Assembly: GCA_020650975.1 (NCBI GenBank)
Contig: JAIPMN010002438.1
Location: 1 to 41,732 of the forward strand
Direction of reading: 5' to 3'
Source: Apostichopus californicus
Lineage: Eukaryota; Echinodermata; Holothuroidea; Aspidochirotida; Stichopodidae
DNA: 41,732 bases
In this document: positions 1 through 10,200 of the stretch, in pieces
Numbering within the stretch: position 1 is the stretch's first letter
Layout of the letters: every line of letters starts with the position of its first letter
Notes under the pieces: model-generated
What the model saw: only the letters and a program-made list of their open reading frames with translations
Database searches by the model: none
Told to the model about the DNA's origin: nothing
Made by a program: the position numbers and the translations under genes

Positions 1-422
1 ATCTTTGCATACTTTACACCTAAAGAGTTTAGCCCTGAAACTTTTGGGGCATCTTGATTGGTCTTCTGTCTTGGCTTCCTGCTCTGTATGTGTTTCTTGC
101 TTGTTGGTCATTGGCATTTCATGAATTAAATAAATGGGATGAGTTTGTTGGTTTGTATGTGGCATCCTCCATTTGTTCAATGGCGGTTTGGACTTGTATT
201 CACCTTCATCTGGATGAGAATGAAAAAAAATGAAAAAAATTAGAAACCATGCATATATCATAAGAACATATGTATACATAAATTATTAAAGATCAACACA
301 CCAGAAAAATTTCCACTGCAAGACCAGTTTTGTCCTTTTTGAACACTTCTGTCTGTACCACTAAGCCACACAGTGATTCTACTGGTATAGTTATATACTG
401 GTTAGTTATATATCTTCTACAT

Positions 423-850
423 GCCCTGCATTGGTTACCTATCCGTGAAAGAATCCTTTTTAAATTATGTCTTTATGTAAATGTATGAATCATGCAGCCC
501 CGGCTTATATCTCTAACATGCTTCAGCGGAAAACCGCACCATTATCTGGTACTGTTACCAGGTCTGCAATCGATGGGGCCCTGCTTCTTACGTCATCTTC
601 TAAGAAACGGGTGGGTGAGGGCGCTTTTTTGCAGTGCAGGTCCTGTGTTGTGGAACTCTCTTCCCTCTCATATACGTAATTCTAAATCTGTTGCACTGTT
701 CAAAAAACAACTTAAGACTTTCCTGTTTATATAATTGTACATTTTGATGGTATTATTTTTCTTGTAAATTTTAGCGCATTGATCATATGGAGTTTGCGCT
801 TTATAAAAGTATGTATGTATGTATGTATGTGTATGTATGTATGTATGTAT
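423..850 (+). mobile_element. LINE 3' end (decayed C-terminus of a non-LTR reverse transcriptase) with TATG tail
   Basis: Three-frame reading gives pieces of a typical non-LTR retrotransposon ORF2 C-terminus. ALHWLPIRERILFKLCLYVN starts at about 423, then AAPAYISNMLQR after one frameshift, then GPVLWNSLPSHIRNSKSV followed by FKKQLKTFLF, ending near 734, after a second frameshift. The ALHWLP...AP.Y...VLWNSLP..IR...S...FK..LKT.LF order is characteristic of CR1/L2/Jockey-group elements. A short AT-rich 3' UTR with GTTTGCGCTTTATAAAAG runs into a (TATG)n microsatellite at about 808-850, a common 3' tail form. The copy is truncated at its 5' side and frameshifted, so it is not active. Exact clade is not assigned. 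Confidence 0.75.
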
Positions 851-867
851 ATCTATATATATTTATA

Positions 868-1250
868 TTTAAATATTGACACTCAAAATAGTGTAATGTA
901 TGAGCATTTCAGCACTTCAGTGCTATACATGTTCAAAGTATCTCTTTTGAGATCCGGCTGGGGTTTCACAAATGATTACAGTGAATGACAACCTTCCTTA
1001 CTGGTTTGGAATCTCTATAAGATCAAGTGTCTATTGACTAGTTGGATATGGCGACTGCATTTAGAGCAGGAGGTTCAACTAAGTATCACGGTGGAGGCTG
1101 GAAGTTTTTCACTGTTCTGGATTTTCCAACTCATTTCCGTTTCAAAGATATGTATATATTATATACATATATATGTTTATACATATATATATACTAGAAA
1201 TAATTTAAATTTTGACACTCAAAATAGTGTAATGTATGAGCATTCCAGTA
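868..1250. repeat. Pair of direct repeats (about 45 bp, about 340 bp apart)
   Basis: The sequence around gacactcaaaatagtgtaat followed by gtatgagcatt occurs at about 875-908 and again at about 1213-1246. Both copies are preceded by AT-rich tatata stretches. The second copy runs on into a region (about 1270-1440) with ccttgagcaaggcacttta, which looks like dispersed-repeat sequence. They could be two copies of one dispersed element or the ends of one element. I see no coding capacity. Confidence 0.5.
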
Positions 1251-1259
1251 ATTGAGTAC

Positions 1260-1960
1260 CAACTGAGTGTTGTGTTGAAGCAGTGGCCAGATCAATACAT
1301 TGTCTCCTTGAGCAAGGCACTTTATCTCCATTGCCTCTCTTCACCCAGGTGAATAAACAGGGACTGGTGAGGTAACTTTTAAATATGGTTGCTTGCATCG
1401 GTTTGTGGCTGCACCCAACAGGAAGTCCCCCAGGGGACACGAAGATGTGAAGTTAAGTGTTTTTTACACCCTACCAATTTTAATGCCAAAATGCAGAGCT
1501 GTATACATGGCTTACCTGTAGTAATAGATGGTTTTACTATCATCTTTGCCATCTTGTGCATGTTCTGCTTTTACTTGTGACAAGAGCTGGCTCTCTGATA
1601 TGTGAAAGCAAAACATATTAAAAAAACAAATTATAACAACTTCAAATTAAATGGTGACAATCTTACTACAACAATTTTAGTTTACATTGGAATTGTTTTG
1701 CCAATTTGAAAATCCATTTCAGCACCTGAGAGAACAATGGATTGCATGTGGATATAAAACCCACTTCAGTTTCTTGTCAACCAGAGTTTAAACCCTTGAC
1801 AGATCTAGGAGATGCTACAGTAGGTTCAAAATGTCAGTACTTCTATTGTTTTCCTCTCACACAAAGCAACATTGTCTACCATCACTCAAACTTGTAAACC
1901 TGCAGATCAAAAGTCACAATAACTCTAAAAAAATATACATCTACTGTATAGTACAGAGAT
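1260..1960. other. No gene seen
   Basis: Short open frames only, without splice context or recognisable protein similarity. The first 200 bp probably belong to the dispersed repeat described just upstream. Confidence 0.5.
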
Positions 1961-1966
1961 GCTTTA

Positions 1967-2345
1967 TCATGCTAGAAGCCTAGTACACATATCCGAAGCA
2001 ACCTTCTGGCCAGTGGTTGGGTTATAATTGGGAAGTATGGTTTGCTTGAAACAGCAACAAGAATGAATTTTCTTGAACTTTGGACACATGTTCCACAGGT
2101 ACCAAATTACCCATGAGAACATCTGAAATGTAATACGTACATTCATAAAGTACAGAAAGGAGAAACTCACCTCGGAGTAGATGTACATATGGCCAAAATT
2201 TAGGTTCAGACTTGCTGGAAGAATCACACTCCCCATGAGTGAACATTTACAGAAATTTCAACTTCTATTTCACCATCTTCTTTGTCCTTGACTACTGCAC
2301 CTTAGTCTTCACTGTCACAGAATTGGACTCTGGGACAGGTTTCAT
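1967..2345 (-). pseudogene. Possible decayed or multiply spliced coding stretch, unrecognised
   Basis: On the minus strand, protein-like pieces follow one another in different frames. VKDKEDGEIEVEISVNVHSW lies at about 2295-2233; then KFWPYVHLLR at about 2190-2165; then, after an apparent 48-nt gtgagt...ttcag interval, DVLMGNLVPVEHVSKVQENS and FLLLFQANHTSQL, ending in a stop near 2025. The sequence quality looks coding, unlike its AT-rich surroundings, but frame changes and stops prevent one clean reading. It could be small exons with tiny introns or a decayed gene or transposon copy. I do not recognise the family. Confidence 0.3.
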
Positions 2346-3215
2346 GTCCATCGTTATCAAGTTTGCTGGAATGAAATTAAGGTTTTATGAATAATACAAT
2401 TTACAGCTGTGCATCTATCAACTGGATTAAACCACTTATCAATCTAATCATTCTACTAGTTTTCTCATTAATGACCAAGATTTAAACTTATTTTGCATAA
2501 AAGAATTCTTCACATGCCACCTCTTGTGTATCCAGATATCAGTCATAGGCTGATTAAGGTAACTTTGGCACTGATTGGGTTTCTGGTAGGCTACATAAGT
2601 TCAAGTAACTTCCTGGCCACCAGTGACTTTATTTTTACAGACATACTGTAGGTTAGGCTTGGCCTACTTTCCCATTTTGATGTTTTCATCGTCTTCTGAG
2701 GAAACAAGAAAGCAATATTTTGCAGATATCTATTGCATCAATAAGCCAAGTCTAACCCATGCTACTGTTACTAGCACAGTAGCAGTAGACCTACAGTAGT
2801 CTAGGCCTAGAAATAAGACTTGAGTACTTGAGTTACCACAGGCTAGGCCTACTGTAGTGTATTGTAGCCAAGGGGATGCCTAGGGTAGTATAGTAAATAA
2901 GTCTTACAGCTGTCTTACCAGGATTTGATGGTCAAGTTTTGTGTATCCAGTCATGGGTTCCAGTGATGTTGTTTTCGAATACCGATGAGGTGCTGGTGTA
3001 TGTCTTTTACTGAACAAGCAAGAAATATAGTAGCATTCTCAGCTCTATTTCATGCTTTAAATACACCTAGGTATAACCTAGTATGGAACGCCAAAAGAGC
3101 AATAATATATACCAAGGTAAACGAAGTTAATCGTAGCACGAGTGGTCTGTTACATCACGTCATTGCCTGTCGGAATCTAGCAGCCATTCCTAACAGAATA
3201 TAGCAGCAACACTAA

Positions 3216-3304
3216 CTTATGTATGTATTTTAGATGCTCCTGCATGCAGGAACTCTTGAAGAAGCCTCACTGGTTTAACAAAGCCGCGAGCTTACCGAAG
3301 TCAG
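3216..3304 (-). mobile_element. 5'-truncated SINE (3' end only)
   Basis: The reverse complement (ctgacttcggtaagctcgcg, then a stretch ending in gagttcctgcatgcaggagc and atctaaaatacatacat) matches the 3' part of the full-length tRNA-derived SINE at 10156-10407 in this window, including the TACA-type tail. The tRNA-related head is absent, so this is a 5'-truncated copy in the opposite orientation. Confidence 0.7.
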
Positions 3305-5300
3305 TATCCGGAACGGCATAATCTTTTAATAAAAGTTTCAGCCTGGCTCTCATATTTTCTTGGAAACAATCCGAGGAATAATTAACACTAATTCATGTTT
3401 CCCGAAAGTGAATTTGTCTACACTATGACCAGTGCCAAGGTTGTGCAACCACCTTTGTGCCAAGTCTCTTTTGGCCTTTCCTTTCCTTTCGCCTCTCTCG
3501 TTCCCTGACGGTTTGTACAGCCATAGGCTTGACATTCAGGCATAATGGCGACTTTACTGAAATCTCTCGAACTAGAAAAATAACTGTTGAAAGTTGTTTC
3601 CTTCGTGCTAGGTTGCGTGCATGTGAGTGGGTCTTAGCGTGAAAAGTTTGTGTGAGCGAAGTTTGTTTACTTCAACAAAGTGAGCAAAAAACGTCACGTC
3701 CGTTCCTCACGCGGAACAAAATGGCGCTGCACATGAATCGAGAATAAATACATGGAACATTCGTTTTTTGGACGTTTTTAACCATTTAATGACTCTTTAA
3801 CATTTATTGTGCACTTATTTTAATTTTTACGACTACACGGTTGTGATTTTAGGGCGATCCTTTTCATCTCCTTTAACATTTGAAAATAGTCGAAATGACC
3901 ATAGTGCTGATGGTTTTACTTAATACGTTAATTTTGTGTTTGAAAGTAGTGGAATAGTTACGTAACAAGATAGGCTGGTTCGAAGTACTTGTAGGTCATT
4001 ATTTCTGCTCGGTCTTTTGTGGTTACCATTTGGCTAATATCGTCTTTGGCATATTTTCCATTTCAAGTGGAATCGTTACACACACCTGACAATGATCACA
4101 CAGTTTCAGTCTCAATGCGGATCAGTCGTTTGGTTGTATGGTTTTCGTGCCCTGGTTCTTTCTGGGGCGACTTTATTAAAACAGACCTCCGAGTATCATC
4201 AAGTGCCACTGAGTTCCACCCCGATGTGTAACATTTAGTTCAGTATATTTTCAATATGCGGGGAGGATCCTGACACTACACTGCAAATGTAACCCGATAA
4301 AATTTGAGGGAGATTGTATTATTTCGAAACAGGGATCTCAACATCAATTTTTCCACTTTATATAGTAAACTACCATATAGTCAGCTTTCTTGTGGAAACT
4401 TCCCAAATGCGTTGGCTAGCTCTCGTTTAAGTACTATGTAGGCGTAAGCCTAATTAGGCCTTTGAAAATCATTTCGTTTTTGCACAATGATGATAAGACA
4501 TAGGCTTACATTTTATTCAAGACCGTCATATCGATTGAATTCAATAGGCCAGACAAATTACAATATGAATGATACAGAATGTTAGTATAATGCCGTCTGT
4601 TAAAAATGTTATACATATTATATACGGCATTTCTAATTCCTGAACGTTTTGAAAGCACAGAATATCCGTATCGTTCGTATATTACTGCCGAGTTTAAATG
4701 TAGGGCCGATTTATGTGGACTATATACATAGCCTTACTAAGTGGTCCAGTGGAGGACTATCAATATACGACGGCTCTGGGAACAATGAATGCAGTAAGCT
4801 ACCTTTTAAGACTACCTCCCTCTCTCTCCTCCTTCCCACTTTGTGGTTTTTAATTTTAATTTTTTTTTATTTCTCTTATAGTGGGGACGCACTTCGTTTT
4901 AACCCCAATAATACGTGCGAATGTATGAATGGGAACGTCTTATATTACATTTCACATAACATATTGTAAGTAAACAACTTCCAAAAGAGGTTAAATGTCG
5001 ATGACTTCCTGACGATTCTTGTGGTTTTCTATAGGGGAAATGGATAGTTTTAACTTATTCATTTACTCAGTGGGATACCGTGTGAAACTGTATACACAGG
5101 ATTAAAAGCCGCCGTCGGAATTGTGGTTGATCTAATTATCAAAATATTATGCCCTCTTACAACGATACTAAAAAGAAAAAAAAAGTTTATCAGCTAACGT
5201 TCCTTCTCAATAATGGTCACTTTCAAATTAACTGTCAAAAAAGATGAAAATACGTTTTGTTTGCTTGAAATATTATTGCTTCACCGTCCTGCAAGGAAGA
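3305..5300. other. No gene assigned
   Basis: AT-rich sequence with a somewhat more GC-rich patch at about 3440-3730. Two possible initiator ATGs in good context (3544 and 3721) open only very short frames. The 4649-4969 frame is not supported by a domain or a convincing exon structure. Confidence 0.4.
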
Positions 5301-5302
5301 GC

Positions 5303-5462
5303 GAAGGCCGAGGAGGAGAGAGTTCCGCTAGTAAAACATCTCTCTATGTTGCTTCAACATGAAATGAACGAGATGGGATCGCGGGGCGTTGCTCTGCTAA
5401 GACGTTCGCTGGTACCAGTGTTAAATTTCAAGAATGATTTCTATACGTTGTTCGAGTATTGA
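5303..5462 (+). CDS. Possible orphan terminal exon, unrecognised
   Basis: After a cctgcaag that could be a splice acceptor, a 53-codon open stretch runs to a TGA at about 5460-5462. It contains AEEERVPLVKHLSMLLQHEM and later LLRRSLVPVLNFKNDFYTLF. Codon composition is richer in G/C and CpG than the flanks and the peptide looks globular. There is no recognised family, no upstream partner exon and a weak pyrimidine tract, so it may equally be a gene fragment or chance. Confidence 0.25.
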
Positions 5463-5917
5463 ACGAAGGGGGGGGGGGCAGATGGGGTTCAGGGTTGGTG
5501 GGTGTGGGGGGTGAACGGACTATCGAAGATCGTGGTATAACGATGGATCAAGTATGTAGATCTTTACTGCCTCTCCTCTGATCAGCTCACTCTTCATTCG
5601 GTACAGACACAATTTGATTACACTGTGAATAGAGAAAATATAATATAAATAATCGTAAACAACACCGTGGTCTTCTTTTATCAGTTTTACATATTTCTCT
5701 TGTTTTAATGTGTCTTCTTTCTTTTCATGAAAATCGTCTATGACAAATGTAAAATGTAAATTATAAATTTAATTTTAAATTAATTTTAATGTCAAGAATC
5801 ATTTCAAATAGTCAAGTTAATTTTGAAAAGTTCCAGTCTGCTGTTTACAAAGTATTAATTTTAATTCATTATATAACCGGTGACTGACCTTCATTTTGTG
5901 TAATAGGTCTATAGGAG

Positions 5918-6147
5918 CAGGCGCGGATGCCCCTCCCTTCACCTTCCCTCCCTCCCCCTCTATCCTAATCAGATGCGCGTATACCTAATTCTAACTTTAA
6001 TATGCTTCAGAATGCATATTCTTCATATCTAAAATTGCATGTTCTTCCAGGGGTTGGGGTGGGGAAACCTCCAAACCTCTACACGGGAGTCGGTTTCAAC
6101 GACCGCAGGGCTAACCCCCTCATTGTTATATCCTGGATCCGCTTCTG
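5918..6147. mobile_element. Possible small DNA transposon (MITE-like) ends
   Basis: The left end caggcgcggatgcccc and the reverse complement of the right end (cagaagcggatccagg) resemble each other and the CAGGGGCGGATCCAGG-type ends common on non-autonomous hAT-like elements. A similar piece, cctggatccgcccctg, lies alone at about 22504-22519. No target-site duplication could be matched, so the boundaries are uncertain. Confidence 0.3.
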
Positions 6148-6149
6148 AG

Positions 6150-7160
6150 CATGTTCCTTAGTATTGATCAATTGTCGACATATTTTCACAGCTGCTTTAA
6201 ACAGCTACGATGATTCATGTCACGTGGTCTATTATACATACGTCATGGACATCAAAGGCCAGCAACAATGAAGTTCAAGAAAGTTCAAGTTAAACTGACG
6301 TACTTCCGGTAAATTTGCGGTAACGTGAAAGACGATGTCAAAGGTTTATATCAGAGCAGTTCTCAGTGGTTTAAAATAATTCTTTCCATCCTGGAAGTTA
6401 AGTCAGATCTGTGAGCGAAACATTTCTTGTTTTCCTCTTAAGAAACAAAACGGATTAAAAGACGGTTTTGCAAAGTTTACACGAAAGATTTAAGAAGACA
6501 ATCGTGATGCGTTAGAAGAACTAAAAACTTTCAATTCCGTTCATAAAATTACATCAACTTAACGGTAAAATTGCTAATGTTATATTGGTTAAAGAGAATT
6601 TTTCGGAGGAAGATTTGAATCAAATCATTGTCGACGGATCCTACAATTGGTTTTAATCGTTTAAGTCGTCTAATTTCGTTTCCTCGGAAAGAAGCTCTCC
6701 TCAAAACATTTCCACATAAACTGGTTTGTCGTTTCACCGATTGGGCTAAGTTTATATGTTAGTCTGTTGTGAGCAAACTTGATTTGGGTTAGGAACTGTG
6801 CGGCGGTAGTAATCATTTCTGTACGGAAACAAAAATTGGATAATGGAAAGTTGTTAATTTTTGGTCAACTTTATTCCATTCGGAACACAATTTTTGAGTT
6901 TTTAACCTTCAGCTGTGGTTTATCTTTTCAACGAAAATTCTTCGTAAAACAATTCGGCTTCCAAAAGAACAATTGTGGTATGCCTGTCTATAGTTAAGAA
7001 AATATTTTGCAAAATAACGCTACCTGAATCGATACAGACACAATCAAATTTCATACAAAGAGTTTTGTTAATCGTTTTGATCGGAAGTAGACTCTGAGGG
7101 GGAAAATAAACATTTTGAACTTTTGATTCATATCGCTTATCATTGTTCGATTATTGATTG
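6150..7160. other. No gene seen; presumed upstream region of the adhesion GPCR gene
   Basis: AT-rich sequence with no recognisable coding exon. The promoter and 5' UTR of the downstream receptor should lie here, but no core promoter element could be identified with confidence. Confidence 0.4.
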
Positions 7161-7161
7161 A

Positions 7162-7285
7162 ATGGCTATCATGGAGTCAAGTAGGCGCCGACGTGATCAA
7201 ATCAACTTGAACTTGTTTCTGATTGTTGTAGTGATGGTTTCATTTGCTACCATCAATGTTACAGCTGTCATCCATCTTCCCGAGG
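7162..7285 (+). CDS. Adhesion GPCR exon 1: start codon and signal peptide
   Basis: Residues 1-41. ATG at 7162 (a second in-frame ATG is at 7171), basic SRRRRDQ, then a hydrophobic core NLFLIVVVMVSFATINVTA, consistent with a signal peptide. Donor cgagg|gtaag, phase 1. Any 5' UTR exon would be upstream and is not seen. Confidence 0.75.
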
Positions 7286-10200
7286 GTAAGATTTCCTACA
7301 TATTTAGCGATCTTTTTGTTTCGTGTGTTTGTTGTTTTCTAGGGGTTTCTTTAGAAGTATCCTGAGGTTCCGAAACTTCCGATGTTATGTTGCACTGGCA
7401 GGCTTTAAGCTGCTATTGTGATTCATCAGAGTTTCAAATATTACATAAACATACTACAGAACCAGCCATATACACTCGTCATTCAATGGCGAGCACAAGG
7501 GGAAGGAGGGGGAGGGGTAGGGAAGGCTGTTGCATGGCCTCATCTCCATCGTCAGTCAAGAAAAACGTTTAGTCTGGGATTTCTTTCATTTAACCGGGAA
7601 AGAATTGAATCACCCCTCTTTGCATAGGACGCACTGAAGACGCGGATCCAGAGAAGACACCCACTTTCAGCCTCACATAGAAATATTGATCGGTTTGCGT
7701 TAGACCAAATTATAGACCTTTTGACATCTAAAAGTTTAATATTCTAGACACCCCTACTTGAGCGTCAGCTACAACGCACCCAGGGCCACTCCCTTCTTTT
7801 AAAAAGTCCAATATCCACCTCTTGTCCCTTCCATTAAGGTCCATGCCCGTATCCTCTCAGTCGGGGAGGGGGATAGAATTATATCCCACTCCAAGCACGA
7901 CACTGGGGTCTACAGTGTCAATTAATGTTCTATATGTTCCATATGTATATGTACATATACTTTGTTTCTTTAAAGGAATCCGAATTGTCAATGTTACCAT
8001 GGAAACAGACACGCATCAAGTCATTCTCGGGGAACGCCATAACATTACGGTAGATTTGACTATACATAACGAATATGACGATCTAACAGGTCACGTGACA
8101 TCAAACCATCGCTGGAAAGTTGACATGTGGATGAGCCAAAGACCAGATGGAGCTGGAGAAAAAATATCCTACGCCAAACAGGTTCGACCATTCTCTAAAA
8201 AAATTGTGTACTATTTGAATTAATGTAGTGTGTCATCTTGTGTGCCATCGTATATTAATGTAAGGTGAGATGTCATCTTACGTGCCTTTATATATGACTA
8301 TAAAGTAGTGTTTCATCTTTTGTGCTATTATATATGACTTTAAAGTGGTGTTACTTCTTGAGTGCGATCATATATGACTATTTTACATCTTGTGCGCCAT
8401 TCGTATATGAATATAACGTGTGATGTTATCTTGTATGCGATCATATATGACTAAAAAGTATTGTGTCATCTTGTGTTCCATCGTATACGAATATAAGGTG
8501 AGATGTTATCTTGTATGACATCATATATGACTATAAAGAAGTGTGTCATCTTGTGCGCTATTATTATGACTATAAAGTAGTGTGTCATCTTGCTTGTCAT
8601 TGTATATGATATTACGTGAGATATCATCTTGTATGCCATCATAGTTGACTATAAAGTATGTGTCATCTTCTGTGCCTTTATATATGACTTTAAAGTGGTA
8701 TTACATCTTGTGTGCCATCGTATTTAACTATAAAGTAGTGTGTCATCTTGTGTGCCATCGTATATGAATATAAGGTGAGATGTCATATTGTATGCCATCA
8801 TATATGACTACAAAGTAGTGTGTCATCTTGTGCGCTATTATTATAACTATAAAGAAGTGTGTCATCTTGCTTGTCATTGTATATGATATAACGTGAGATA
8901 TCATCTAGTATGCCATCATAGTTGACTATAAAGTAGTGTGTCATCTTCTGTGCCTTTATATATGACTTTAAAGTGGTATTATATCTTGTGCGTCATCGAA
9001 TATAACTATAAAGTAGTGTGTCATCTCGTGTGTCATTGTATATGAATATAATATTGAGATGTCATATTGTATGCCATAATATATAACTATAAAGTAGTGT
9101 GTCATCTTGTGTGTCATTGTAAATGAATATAACATGAGATGTCATCTTGTATGCTATCATATATGACCTTTAAAGTAGTGTGTCATCTTGTGCGCCATCA
9201 TATATGACTAACATGGGGTGTGATCTCGCGTGCCATTCGTTATTAAGCTATAAGGTGGGGTGTTATCTCGTATATGACTATAATATGCTCTTTGTGATTC
9301 CAACTACAAAGTGAACTCATTAAGTATTTTATAATTTACTAAATGCATGGGTGAAGATGAACGATTATTCGGACATTATTTCCGGTAGATTTTTGAGAAT
9401 TAGAAACTGGCGACCAAAACCAAAATGAGCTGAAATACTATTGTTAAGTGTTGCTTGATTTTCACGCATAGACAAAAACAGATAGATTGTATTTCAAAAT
9501 AGTGTTGGCATCAGTCATATTATTTCTTCTGTTCCATCCTTTTCTTGAGTTTTGATTGTTTATTCTGTATTTTACTTCATTCTACAGATGCTATCAAATT
9601 CTCAAAAACGAAAACCATTAAACTCTTATAATCCATTCATCTTTTCTAATCTGGTTTATGAATTAAATCTGTGGTCTACTCCGTGTAGAAAGATAAAGTA
9701 TCTGTGTACATCGTTCGGCGTCCGTGATGATACGTTAAATGTTTCACAGATAATATCATGCAAGCACGCCCCGGTCTGCAAAGGTGAGTACTAGCTTTAC
9801 ATATCATTTGATTTTATCCCAAACATTTCACAGTTGTAAAGATTAATAAACTTATTATCACCCAGAAAAAAATAAGCGAAATTACCGAATTCTCCCATGT
9901 ATATTAACATACCAATAGCAACAGACACAAGAGCCTTAAAAGTTGGTAACTTTCAATTTGCGCTAAGAGAAATTTTATCCATGATTCACATTCATCTTTT
10001 CGGGAGGAAGTTCTGCAGCCATGCTCATCATAATTTTGAGTTTTGTTTTCGGTTTTTGTGGTTTTTGAGATGTCGCTTTCCTGCTGGGATTTATTCTGAT
10101 ATATATGTAGGTCACTAGCAATGCATGTCATGTTATGCAAATTGGTGTTATGTCAGAGGGAGTGTTAGCTCAGTGGTTAACGCCGGTGCCTTCCAATCAT

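Noticed and set aside
8222..9290. CRISPR-like regular repeat pattern
   Set aside because: Units are contiguous and diverged with no unique spacers. It is a minisatellite in a eukaryotic intron.
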